From: Acidobacteriota bacterium
Lineage (GTDB): Bacteria > Acidobacteriota > UBA6911 > RPQK01 > JAJDTT01
DNA: 43,453 bases
Direction of reading: 5' to 3'
NCBI GenBank assembly: GCA_028874215.1
Contig: JAPPLF010000009.1
Coordinates: 1-43,453, forward strand
Shown: piece after piece, positions 26,264 to 34,735 of the stretch
Layout: each line of letters opens with the position of its first letter
Position numbering within the stretch: position 1 is the first letter of the stretch
Made by a program: the position numbers and the translations under genes
The notes under the pieces: generated by a model
The model's database searches: none
Seen by the model: only the letters and a program-made list of their open reading frames with translations
Told to the model about the DNA's origin: nothing

Positions 26264-27806
26264 AGTCGGCGGCAAAGTGAAAAGCGTACAGGTCGGCGTC
26301 CTTGAGAACGAACCGGATCCGGACCGGTTGGCCGGCGAGCGACCTGACGTCACGGTTCCCCTTCCAGGTCACGACGCCTTCGATCTGGTCTCCGAAGACC
26401 TCATCCGCATCCGCCTGGCTGAAACCCTCCAGGGGCCTGCCGTCCGCATCCTGGAGTTCGACCCAGATTCCGCCGCTGCCGGAGGTGGAATAGTTGAGGC
26501 GTAGCCGATTGCCGTCGAAGCGGAGAGGACGGGTCACGATCTCCCCACCGGCCAACGGCGCCCGCACGGATACGAATCCGTCCATCCGGAGGGAGTAACG
26601 CCGAACGTTGATGCCTCGCCCCACCCAGTACCCTTCCACCACGTAGATGGAGAGTTCGTCGGGAGAACCGACACGATCCGATCGGGTCTGGACGATTCCC
26701 CAGGCGATCATGTTGTCTCCATAGACCCAACTGTCGGTCCGGGCGGGCCCGGGTCGAATGAAGGCCTCTCCCCAACGTTTGAAGTCATGCCGGTCCCGGC
26801 CGGTCATCAGGAGGGCGTCGGACACGGCTGTTCCGTAGCGTTGGTTGACGGAGGATCTGTGCTCCCGGGCTTCACGCCCCGGCAACCGCCAAGTCGCTTC
26901 GGTGGGTCCCCGGTCCTTGTAGCGCATGGGAAAACCCACCAGGATGTGGGGCGCCCGGTAGTAGGGCCGCAACTGGTTGGTGTAGAGATGTTCCGACGGA
27001 GCCCCCGGATACTCGCACCAGACCGGTTTCGTCCAGTTCAGGAGATCGGCCGAGGTGGCGGTCAGAATGTCCCTGATCCCCTCCCGGAATCCTCGAAAAT
27101 AGGCCCGGTACTCTCGCCGCACGGGGTCCCAGAAGGCCAGGTTCTGGGAATCGAAGGCCCCTTCCGAAATCACGACGCGGTCCGACATGGGGGTGAAGCG
27201 GAATCCGTCCGGCGACTTGAGCGCCAAGAGGCCCTTTTCGCCCCGGGACCGGATGATCATCTTGTAGCGGGCGTCTTCGGGACAGTCGGGATTGTCGTCA
27301 ATGAAGACGGCGGCGTGGCCGGGGTCGGCTTCGACCGAGCTCAGCGTGGTTTCGGAGAGGACGATGTTGTTGTCCGTGCTGCCCCGGAACTCCACCAGCC
27401 CCAGCTTCGGCTTCCGGAAGTGGATGCCGTCGCTGCTCTCCGCATAGCAGAGGTACGGACGGTGGGGGTAGGTCATTCCCGTCTCCGTCGTCTCGTAGTG
27501 CCAAGCGCCGTAGTACATCCGGTAGACGCTTCCGTCCTGGAACACCGTCCGGTAGAAGGAGGCGTTTCCCTCCCAGGGCTCACCGGTCTCCAGGGCCACG
27601 TTCCGCCGGACCGGCCGGTGGACCTGCAGCCGGGCTCCTCCCGACATGCGGTCGATGAGATGTTCATCCACCATGAGCTCGAGACGGGAGCCCACGTCGA
27701 CGGTTTCCGCGGAAGCGCCCGGGGCGGAGGCTCCCATAGCGACGACGAGAATGATCAGGTGTTGAAGACGGAGACAAGACTGTCTCCCCACCCAGGATGC
27801 CCCCAT
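26262..27806 (-). CDS. Secreted beta-propeller (glycosidase-like) protein, paralogue 3
   Basis: A 514-aa protein starting at ATG 27804-27806, nine bases after the stop of the Gfo/Idh gene. The Shine-Dalgarno is weak, so translation may depend on coupling to that gene. The leader LRLQHLIILVVAMGASAPGA directs export. It carries the same motifs as paralogue 2 (VGSRLELMVDEHLIDRM, FRKPKLGLVEF, RPYYRAPHILVGFPMRYKDR) and the same C-terminal beta-sandwich (GGIWVELQDADGRPLEGF). Its position next to a sugar-type oxidoreductase suggests a joint role in glycan breakdown, but no catalytic residue can be assigned safely. The gene ends exactly against a REP-like hairpin. Confidence 0.85.
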   Translation of the reverse strand: MGASWVGRQSCLRLQHLIILVVAMGASAPGASAETVDVGSRLELMVDEHLIDRMSGGARLQVHRPVRRNVALETGEPWEGNASFYRTVFQDGSVYRMYYGAWHYETTETGMTYPHRPYLCYAESSDGIHFRKPKLGLVEFRGSTDNNIVLSETTLSSVEADPGHAAVFIDDNPDCPEDARYKMIIRSRGEKGLLALKSPDGFRFTPMSDRVVISEGAFDSQNLAFWDPVRREYRAYFRGFREGIRDILTATSADLLNWTKPVWCEYPGAPSEHLYTNQLRPYYRAPHILVGFPMRYKDRGPTEATWRLPGREAREHRSSVNQRYGTAVSDALLMTGRDRHDFKRWGEAFIRPGPARTDSWVYGDNMIAWGIVQTRSDRVGSPDELSIYVVEGYWVGRGINVRRYSLRMDGFVSVRAPLAGGEIVTRPLRFDGNRLRLNYSTSGSGGIWVELQDADGRPLEGFSQADADEVFGDQIEGVVTWKGNRDVRSLAGQPVRIRFVLKDADLYAFHFAAD

Positions 27807-27814
27807 CTGTTTTC

Positions 27815-28807
27815 TCAGGAGGATGCGCTGCAACTCTCGACGGCCCCCGATTGGCAAGCCTTCCGCACCGCGTCCAGCACGGCCATGTTCTCGACGCCCG
27901 CCTCGATCCTGTCGTCCGCCGTGCCGCCGCAAGCGGCGACGAAGGCGTCGACCTCGTCGGCATACTGGTTGACGCCACGGACCCGGTGCACCTCGTGTTT
28001 GCCATCCTGGTCGATGACCGTCACGTGGACCCGCTTGTGAGGCGCGGGTACGTAGCCCTGGGGCGCCTTGATGATTCCCCGGTCACCGTAGACGCTGTAC
28101 CCCTGCTCCCGGGGAAGATGGGTCCCGCAGGTAACGGTGGCCACCGGGCCGCCGTCGAACCGCAGGGTGAAGTGACAGAACTCGTCGACTCCGGTGTCGG
28201 CCCCCAACCGCCAGGTGCCGGAAACGGATCGGGGTTCGGCGCCAAGGATGTACCGGGCGCTGTTGATCCCGTAGCAACCCACGTCGTAGAGGCCTCCCCC
28301 GCCGGTCTCTCGTTTCAGGCGAATGTTGTCCGGATCTTCCATGAAGTAGTGGAAGTGGGCTTCGAAAAGGAACACGCGCCCGATGGAACCCTTCCGGATC
28401 AGCTTCTTCACCAGGGCATGCTGCGGATGGAAGCGGTACATGAACCCCTCCATCAGCACCCGGCCCGCCGCTCGGGCGGCCGCCTCCATCTCCCGCGCTT
28501 CCGCCAGGTCCATCCCCAGAGGCTTGTCGCAAAGGACATGCTTTCCGTGCGCCAACGCCTTCAGGGTCCACTCCTTGTGGAGATGGTTGGGGAGACCGAT
28601 GTAGACACCGTCGATGCCGGGATCCTCCAGAAGCTCCTGGTAGTTGGGATAGCAGCGGGCGACGCCGTGCTTGGCGGAGAGCGCTTCCGCCTTCTCCGGG
28701 GAGCTGGTCCCCAGAGCCGTCAGCTCGGCCGTCTTGGCTTGGTTGATCCCCGGGATCATGGCCTTGGTGGATATCATCCCCACGCCGATGATGGCCATCC
28801 TGTACAT
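27815..28807 (-). CDS. Gfo/Idh/MocA-family oxidoreductase, cytoplasmic
   Basis: A 330-aa NAD(P)-dependent oxidoreductase without a signal peptide. The N-terminal Rossmann motif is IIGVGMISTKAMIPGI; HVLCDKPLGMDLAEAREM holds the family Lys-Pro (DKP instead of the commoner EKP). GGGGLYDVGCYGINSARYIL carries the Asp and the region of the catalytic His/Tyr in the C-terminal substrate domain. This type resembles dihydrodiol dehydrogenase or 1,5-anhydrofructose reductase-like members and acts on sugars or inositols; the substrate is unknown. The propeller gene follows after eight bases. Upstream, a 169-bp inverted-repeat element separates it from the sialidase gene on the same strand. Confidence 0.92.
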   Translation of the reverse strand: MYRMAIIGVGMISTKAMIPGINQAKTAELTALGTSSPEKAEALSAKHGVARCYPNYQELLEDPGIDGVYIGLPNHLHKEWTLKALAHGKHVLCDKPLGMDLAEAREMEAAARAAGRVLMEGFMYRFHPQHALVKKLIRKGSIGRVFLFEAHFHYFMEDPDNIRLKRETGGGGLYDVGCYGINSARYILGAEPRSVSGTWRLGADTGVDEFCHFTLRFDGGPVATVTCGTHLPREQGYSVYGDRGIIKAPQGYVPAPHKRVHVTVIDQDGKHEVHRVRGVNQYADEVDAFVAACGGTADDRIEAGVENMAVLDAVRKACQSGAVESCSASS

Positions 28808-28830
28808 GTTACGTCTTCCTCCGCGTCATT

Positions 28831-28999
28831 CTTTAACAGTCCGTGGTGAAAGTCCCGCGAGCACCGAGACCGTTCCTGCGCCCGCCGGACAAGGCGCGAT
28901 TCGTGAGCATACCGGGAGTATGTGAGCGAATCGCAACACAGTCCGCCGGGATGCAGGGACGGTCGAATGCCGTGAGGACTTTTACCACGGGCTGTTAAG
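28831..28999. mobile_element. MITE-like element: about 169-bp imperfect inverted repeat
   Basis: Left arm 28832-28912 and right arm 28918-28999 are complementary over about 80 bases with roughly three quarters of positions paired by eye, leaving a five-base loop. The ends read TTAACAGYCCGTGGT on both sides, and the centre GCGATTCG ... CGAATCGC is strongly paired. It contains no gene. Size and structure fit a miniature inverted-repeat transposable element. It lies between a sialidase and an oxidoreductase gene, and its right end forms the last codons and stop of the sialidase. Confidence 0.75.
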
Positions 29000-30256
29000 C
29001 CATTCCAGGTTGAAACGGGCGATGCTGATCCGCTCGCACCAGCGCCGGCGATGGTCCAGGCTCGAAAAGCTGCCGTACCACTCAGCGAGCTTCGACTCGG
29101 GCCAGTCGAGGCTGTCTTCGTGAAGACAGAGAATCGTCTCGTCCTTCAGCACGGCCAAGTCGGAGTAGGCGGACGGACCGTCATCCAACAGCTTCGACAG
29201 CGGCCAGGTCCGGCCTTCGTCGTAGCTGGCCCGAACCGTGAGCCGCTGTCTTTGTCCCTTGGTCGGATTGGAGGGATCGGGACCCGCCGGATTGGAGAAG
29301 AGGAAGATGTCCTTCCCCCCGTTCTTCCCGGTGGGGTAGCGGGTCAGCCCGGCGTGACAGATGACAGTGGTGAGATCGTTGGGCTGCGTCTCCTGCGGCT
29401 CGAAACTCTCGCCTCCGTCCCGGCTCCAGGCGTGCCACCGCCATTCATTGTGATAGGGCCGGTTCTTGCGGAAATTGGCGTAAACGCCCCCGTCCGCCGT
29501 CTCCACCACGGTGACCTCGTCCGAACCCACCGGCAGGACGCCCCCCACGCGCCAGCTCGATCCATGGTCGTCGCTGTAGAGGACGCCTCCCCGGACTCCT
29601 GGGATCTGTCCCTCTTCTCCCTCCTTGTAGAGGAATCCAGGGATCACCAGCCGGCCCTTGTGCGGACCCCGGGTCAGTTGGATGCCGTGGACCGAGTTGT
29701 TGGTCCAACCGTCCCAACCGTCCGCGCTGGTCCGAGCCTTGTGGGGAGTGGGCTCAGACCAGGTCTGGCCCTGGTCGGTGCTCTTGGCCAGCCAGAAGCG
29801 CCCATCGGTCCTGGCGTAGGTGGGGAAATACCGCAAGTCGTGAGGAGCCGTCGTCGGAAGCTTCCAGAAGGCGGAGAAGATCGTCCCGCTGAACCGGTCC
29901 TCGAACAGCGGACCGACGAGGCAGAAGGTCCCCCGCTCCCGAAAGAGGACTCGCTGCTTCCCCCAAGTCCGCCCCCCGTCCGTGCTCCGCTGCACCAGGA
30001 CGTCGGTGTCGTGGCCGAAGTCGAGCATGTTGTCCCACCGCCGTTGGCAAATGGCGACCACGAAGCCTCGGCTCGTCGCCAACAGTCCGGGAAGCCGGAC
30101 TCCGAAACCCTTGCCCGGATAGAAGACGGTCGTCTTCTCGAAAAACGGTTGGCCCGATCCGGCCGGCAGCGTTCCCGGGAACAGGCGCCGGACCTTTCCC
30201 GCCGCAACCATCGCCCCCACTCCCAACGGTCTCAAGAAATCACGCCGATGCATCAT
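28982..30256 (-). CDS. Tat-exported sialidase (BNR/Asp-box, GH33-like)
   Basis: A 424-aa protein with a twin-arginine leader (MMHRRDFLRPLGVGAMVAAG). Five Asp-boxes of the S-x-D-x-G-x-x-W/F type are visible: STDGGRTW, STDQGQTW, SDDHGSSW, SRDGGESF and SYDEGRTW, giving the six-bladed propeller of sialidases. GFGVRLPGLLATSRG matches the N-terminal Arg-Ile/Leu-Pro motif whose Arg binds the sialate carboxyl group, and RLTVRASYDEG contains a later Arg of the triad. It probably removes terminal sialic or related nonulosonic acids. The last five residues (LNSPW) and stop come from the inverted-repeat element at 28831-28999, so the original C-terminus seems to have been replaced. Confidence 0.88.
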   Translation of the reverse strand: MMHRRDFLRPLGVGAMVAAGKVRRLFPGTLPAGSGQPFFEKTTVFYPGKGFGVRLPGLLATSRGFVVAICQRRWDNMLDFGHDTDVLVQRSTDGGRTWGKQRVLFRERGTFCLVGPLFEDRFSGTIFSAFWKLPTTAPHDLRYFPTYARTDGRFWLAKSTDQGQTWSEPTPHKARTSADGWDGWTNNSVHGIQLTRGPHKGRLVIPGFLYKEGEEGQIPGVRGGVLYSDDHGSSWRVGGVLPVGSDEVTVVETADGGVYANFRKNRPYHNEWRWHAWSRDGGESFEPQETQPNDLTTVICHAGLTRYPTGKNGGKDIFLFSNPAGPDPSNPTKGQRQRLTVRASYDEGRTWPLSKLLDDGPSAYSDLAVLKDETILCLHEDSLDWPESKLAEWYGSFSSLDHRRRWCERISIARFNLEWLNSPW

Positions 30257-30392
30257 GGTTTTCCGGCCTCGACTTGACGTTGCGGGCCAAGTCTACACGG
30301 AAGATGAGCGGCGAGAAACGACTCCTCACTTCCCTTCCGAAGTGGTAGTATCTCGCGAACCGATGCGGACGCCCGAGAGGACGGGGAGCAGG

Positions 30393-31547
30393 ATGATCAT
30401 CAGAGCAACAGTCTCCGTGATCGCAGTCATGATCGTCTTCGGTTGCGGAACCGGCGACGTGGTCCAGGACGCATCCCCCGATGAGGCTGTCGATCCGGGG
30501 CGAATCGACGGCGCGCGAATCTACGACTACGATCCGTCCACTGAGCTTGGCGATGACATCTTCGGGGACATCATTGCCGATCTCGAGAACGACGCTCCCG
30601 GACGCTGCACCCACGGCGGGCCCGTCTGCATGGAGTATGCCGACGGCCGGATCGTGGCCTTCCATACCAACACCACCGACCACAACGTGGACGGTTGGAC
30701 CGAATACGCCGAGAGCTCCGACGGCGGCCGGACCTGGAAGAGGTACAACAAGTTCCAATACTCCTACGACCAGTACGACGCGGAGCGGAAGCGATCCGTC
30801 TGGGTCGAGGAGGGTCTGGTCACCGAAAAGGGAAGCGCAGTCCTGTTCCTGACCCATTTCAGGTTCGGCGAGGGCAAAAGGGACAGCGGATTCATGAGGA
30901 GCCTGGATCACGGCGCCACCTGGAGCGACTACCAGCCCATCGATGGCGACTTCGTCGGGTATCCCTGTGCCGTGGCGGTGTCCGGCGAAACCAACTACGT
31001 CCTGTATGACAGCAAAGACGGCGGTCCCCACGTCCTCTACTCGAGCAGCGACGACGGACTGAGCTGGACCCGGAGGAGCACGCTGCCGCTCGACGACGAC
31101 AAGTGGTACGGGACCATGGTCGTTATGGCGGACGGGCGCCTGTTGGCCGGCGCCTACACGGAAAAGGACGAGCACCACTTCTACTACTGCATCAGCCAGG
31201 ATCAGGGGCATACCTGGGGCGAGCAGCGGAAGACCTACGTGGACAAGATGATCCGCGATCCGGAGCTGGCCTATCTGGGGGGAAAATACTACCTGCACGG
31301 ACGGTCGGGCCAGGAGGGGGAAGGCAGCCGCCGTTTCGTCCTCTACCAGTCCGACGACGGCATCGACTGGGGCGGCGGGATCATCGTCAGCGGAGATACC
31401 CGGCACCCCGACGGCTACAGCCACAATTGCATCATCAACCGGTACAACGACCAGGAGCCGCTCAAATTGATGGTGGAATACAGCATCATCTACGACGGAC
31501 GGGACACCAACGAATACGTCTTCTTCATCGAGCCCGACCCGCGCTGA
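30393..31547 (+). CDS. Sialidase-like BNR-repeat lipoprotein
   Basis: A 384-aa protein. I choose ATG 30393, preceded by GGGGAGCAGG, because it opens a lipoprotein signal (IIRATVSVIAVMIVFGC, Cys18); an in-frame ATG at 30363 would only lengthen the leader. Asp-boxes SSDGGRTW, SLDHGATW, SSDDGLSW and SQDQGHTW, plus a degenerate SDDGIDW, show a sialidase-type propeller. A convincing Arg triad is not obvious, so it could be a binding or inactive homologue. It is divergent from the Tat sialidase, with starts 137 bases apart, so a shared control region is possible. A glycosyltransferase gene follows after 40 bases. Confidence 0.82.
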   Translation: MIIRATVSVIAVMIVFGCGTGDVVQDASPDEAVDPGRIDGARIYDYDPSTELGDDIFGDIIADLENDAPGRCTHGGPVCMEYADGRIVAFHTNTTDHNVDGWTEYAESSDGGRTWKRYNKFQYSYDQYDAERKRSVWVEEGLVTEKGSAVLFLTHFRFGEGKRDSGFMRSLDHGATWSDYQPIDGDFVGYPCAVAVSGETNYVLYDSKDGGPHVLYSSSDDGLSWTRRSTLPLDDDKWYGTMVVMADGRLLAGAYTEKDEHHFYYCISQDQGHTWGEQRKTYVDKMIRDPELAYLGGKYYLHGRSGQEGEGSRRFVLYQSDDGIDWGGGIIVSGDTRHPDGYSHNCIINRYNDQEPLKLMVEYSIIYDGRDTNEYVFFIEPDPR

Positions 31548-31587
31548 GCCATCTTTTTGCCGGCCGGATCGGACTCCCGGGTTCATC

Positions 31588-32652
31588 TTGCGCGTCGCCT
31601 TCTACTATCACCAGCAGAAACGCCTTCCCGCCAACCACGAGGGGAACAACCCCTACGGGGCGCTCCTGGCGGAAGCCCTGGAGCGGCGCGGCGTGGAGAT
31701 GGTCTTCGAGACGGACTACAGTCTTGAGTACCTCCGCAGGAACCAGGGCAGGATCCAGGTCCTGCACCTCCACTGGCCCCACCACGACTACTACAACGAC
31801 GATGCGCGAATCATGCAGCGGCAGATGGAGGAAATGGCCGCCTCCCTGGAGCTGGCCCGGGAACTGGGTTACAAGGTGGTCTGGACCGCCCATAACATCT
31901 ACCCGCACAACCGGACCCACCAATACATCGATCACGAGTTCCGGCTCCACATGTGCCGGCTCTGCACCGCCATCATCGCCCATTGCGCGGCGTCCGCCGA
32001 GGGCGTGCGGGCAACTTTCGGACGTTCCCACGACATCTTCCTGGCGCCCCACGGTCATTTCATCGGGGTCTACCCGGACATCGCCACCCAGAGGGAGGCC
32101 CGCCGGGATTTGGGCATTCCGGCCAGGGACTTCGCGTATGGCTTCATCGGGGGAGTCCTGCCCTACAAGGGTCTGGAGACTCTGATCGAGACCTTCCGCA
32201 GGGTGCCGGGAGAGGATTCCTGGCTCCTGCTGGCCGGCGGGGGACGCTACAGGCCCTACCTGGACAAGATTCGAAAGCTGGCGGCCGGACACCCGCGGAT
32301 CCTGGACAAGATTGTCGAGCCGCGGGTACCGACGCCGGACATGATCCGGGTGCTGCGCGCCACCAACGCCGTCGTGCTGCCGTTTTTGGCCACCATGTCG
32401 TCGGGGACCGTCACCCTGGCCCTTTCCGAGTCCCGCCCCGTGATCGCGCCGAACATGGGCTGCCTGCCGGAGGTCATCCTTCCGGGAGGCGGTCTGCTCT
32501 ACGACCCGGCCCGGCCGGGCGCGCTCCTGGATGCCATGCAGGGAATCCGCGGCTGGGACCTGGAAGAGGCATACCGGACCGCACTGGCGAGCATCCAACG
32601 TTACGACTGGGACCGAATCGCCGAGATCACCCTGGAGGCCTATCGAAGATGA
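31588..32652 (+). CDS. GT4-like glycosyltransferase (GT-B fold)
   Basis: A 354-aa cytoplasmic enzyme, starting at TTG 31588-31590 (the following LRVAFYYHQQ is the usual first strand, and no ATG is available nearby). The N-terminal half contains LHLHWPHHDYYN and VVWTAHNIYPHN; the second half has GFIGGVLPYKGLETLIETFR, LLLAGGGRYRPYL and the E-x7-E-like LALSESRPVIAPNMGCLPE that binds the nucleotide sugar in retaining GT4 enzymes. It would add a sugar to a lipid- or glycan-linked acceptor. It overlaps the heparinase-like gene by four bases (ATGA), so the two products are probably made together. This is a synthetic enzyme next to degradative ones. Confidence 0.88.
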   Translation: MRVAFYYHQQKRLPANHEGNNPYGALLAEALERRGVEMVFETDYSLEYLRRNQGRIQVLHLHWPHHDYYNDDARIMQRQMEEMAASLELARELGYKVVWTAHNIYPHNRTHQYIDHEFRLHMCRLCTAIIAHCAASAEGVRATFGRSHDIFLAPHGHFIGVYPDIATQREARRDLGIPARDFAYGFIGGVLPYKGLETLIETFRRVPGEDSWLLLAGGGRYRPYLDKIRKLAAGHPRILDKIVEPRVPTPDMIRVLRATNAVVLPFLATMSSGTVTLALSESRPVIAPNMGCLPEVILPGGGLLYDPARPGALLDAMQGIRGWDLEEAYRTALASIQRYDWDRIAEITLEAYRR

Positions 32653-34676
32653 CTCTTCTGACACCGGAATGGAGCCGGGACCTGCGCCGGCGCGCCTCGG
32701 ACCCCTCCTTCTCCGCCGCCCGAGAGGCACTGGACCAACGACTCACCGATTACCACCGGTTCCTGCCCCAGGTCCCCACGCACCAGGCCGGCTACTACCA
32801 CGAATTTTTCTGTCCCGAGTGCGCCGCCCAATTCGTTTACGACCCACGGGAGCCGCACCGTCACCTCTGTCCCGTGTGTGGCGCCGTCTACAGCGGCGAG
32901 CCGTACGACAGCGCCTGGCGGTGGTCGGTGAACGACATGCTCAGCGACGCCGCCCTGAAGCTCGCCTTCCGGAGCCATCTCACCGGCGGACAAGGCGAAC
33001 AGGCCCAAGCCGACCGCGAACTGTCCAGCCGGATCCTGTTCACCTACGCCGAGCGCTACCGGCACATGGAGCCTCCTCCCCTGGATCACCCCAACCATCC
33101 CGGGATCGTCGCCTGGTCGGGACTGGACGAGTCGGTCTGGCTGATTCGCATGTGCTGGGCCTTCGCCCTTCTGGAGGAGGCGCTTCCGGAAGGGTCGGCC
33201 GGACAATTGTCCCAACAGATGTTTCGGCCCGGCGCCGAGCACATCCAGCGAGTTCGATGGCCCGAGATCCACAACGCCACGAATTGGAACAATGCGGCGC
33301 TGGCCACTCTGGCGCTGGTGCTGGAGGACGAGGACCTGCTCGAGGTGGCGCTGGGCGGCGACCTGGGCCTGGAGCCTCAATTGACCCAGGGAGTCTCCCA
33401 GGACGGCATCTGGTGGGAGGGCTCACTGAGCTATCACTACTACATGCTGGACGCCGTGGTCTGGACCCTCCGGGTCCTGCGTGCTTCGGGCCGTTCCTTC
33501 GACGACGGCGGAATCCTCAAGCGGATGTTCCTGGCGCCGATCCTCATCTCCTTCCCGGACCTGAAGCTTCCGGCCGTGAACGACTGCTGGTATTTCATCG
33601 GCCTGCAGCAACGGGTCGGCCACGGGATCCCGGAAGCGGACGGCTTCTACGAAACCGCCTACGGCTGGTTGCGGGACCCGGTTTTCGCCTGGGTCCTGCA
33701 GCAGAACTATGAGGACACCCCCCGAACCTGCTTCGAGGCGCTCCTGGACGGCGCCCGGGAGATCCCATCCGGAAGGGAACCGGAATGGAAGAGCCTGCAC
33801 ATGGAGGATCTGGGGTTCGCCGTGCTGCGCGGCGGGGACCGCAAGAACGGAAGCCATCTGATTTTCAAGGCGGGTCCGGACGGAGGGGTTCACGGACACC
33901 ATGACCAGCTCAGGATTCAGCTCTTCGCCCACGGGGCCCCCTGGTTGCCGGATCTGGGAACCCCCGGATACGGCATCGAGCTCAACGACACCTGGTACCA
34001 GCAGACGGCCAGCCACGCCACGGGACTGGTGGACGGCTTGTCCCAGCCGCTGGCTGAGGGAAAGATCCACTACTACTACACCGACGAACACTATTCGGTC
34101 TGCGACGCCTCCGTCTCTTGGGACGAGGGGGCCTACGCCGGGGTCGAGATGCGGAGAATCCTGCTCTGGCGGGACCACTACTTCGTGGACCTGCTCCAGG
34201 TGCAGTGTCCCACGGTTCGAGACCTGGACTGGGCCTGTCAGGTGCGCGGGGAACGGATCAGTGAACCATTGGACCTGTCTCCGGCCTCTCCATTGACCGG
34301 CGACGGCGGTTACGCCCACGTCCGGCTGGAGGGCCAGGTCCCGGAAGCGGACAACTGGAAGCTTAGCTGGCGGCATCAGGGTGGACTGCTGGATCTGTTT
34401 CCACTGGAGCCTTCCGGCCCGATGTTTCTGGGTTCGGCCCCGTCCAACCCGGCATCCGAGACGCTCTCCACCTGCATCCGGCGCCGCAGGGCCGCCGAAG
34501 CCACCTTCGTTGCGGTCTTCGCTTCCTGCGGGGCGAACAGGAAGCCAAAGGTCGAAATCGCCGCCAGCTCGCTCGAAAACGACGGGTCCCGGCTGATCGT
34601 CGTGGGGATGGATCGGGGACGTGACCTGTGGACTTTGCGGACCGAGCCGGGAGACGTGCGGTTGGCGAGACTCTAG
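32649..34676 (+). CDS. Heparinase II/III-like polysaccharide lyase, no signal peptide
   Basis: A 675-aa protein. No signal peptide is present at the ATG 32649, so it looks cytoplasmic, unlike secreted lyases. A four-cysteine cluster at C55/C58 and C74/C77 (CPEC and CPVC) looks like a small zinc ribbon, as seen in some heparinase II/III N-terminal domains. The alpha/alpha toroid includes WPEIHNATNWNNAALA and WWEGSLSYHYYMLDAVVW. The beta-sandwich starts with the hallmark GGVHGHHDQLRIQLFAHG, LPDLGTPGYG, which supplies the catalytic His region. Members cut uronic-acid polysaccharides by beta-elimination. Coupling to a glycosyltransferase by overlap suggests a role in making or trimming an acidic polysaccharide rather than feeding on one. 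Confidence 0.85.
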   Translation: MTLLTPEWSRDLRRRASDPSFSAAREALDQRLTDYHRFLPQVPTHQAGYYHEFFCPECAAQFVYDPREPHRHLCPVCGAVYSGEPYDSAWRWSVNDMLSDAALKLAFRSHLTGGQGEQAQADRELSSRILFTYAERYRHMEPPPLDHPNHPGIVAWSGLDESVWLIRMCWAFALLEEALPEGSAGQLSQQMFRPGAEHIQRVRWPEIHNATNWNNAALATLALVLEDEDLLEVALGGDLGLEPQLTQGVSQDGIWWEGSLSYHYYMLDAVVWTLRVLRASGRSFDDGGILKRMFLAPILISFPDLKLPAVNDCWYFIGLQQRVGHGIPEADGFYETAYGWLRDPVFAWVLQQNYEDTPRTCFEALLDGAREIPSGREPEWKSLHMEDLGFAVLRGGDRKNGSHLIFKAGPDGGVHGHHDQLRIQLFAHGAPWLPDLGTPGYGIELNDTWYQQTASHATGLVDGLSQPLAEGKIHYYYTDEHYSVCDASVSWDEGAYAGVEMRRILLWRDHYFVDLLQVQCPTVRDLDWACQVRGERISEPLDLSPASPLTGDGGYAHVRLEGQVPEADNWKLSWRHQGGLLDLFPLEPSGPMFLGSAPSNPASETLSTCIRRRRAAEATFVAVFASCGANRKPKVEIAASSLENDGSRLIVVGMDRGRDLWTLRTEPGDVRLARL

Positions 34677-34735
34677 CAGCCCGGGCCGCTCCCGCCATGC
34701 TAGACTGAGCCACAATCACGGGAACGGCCTGCACC

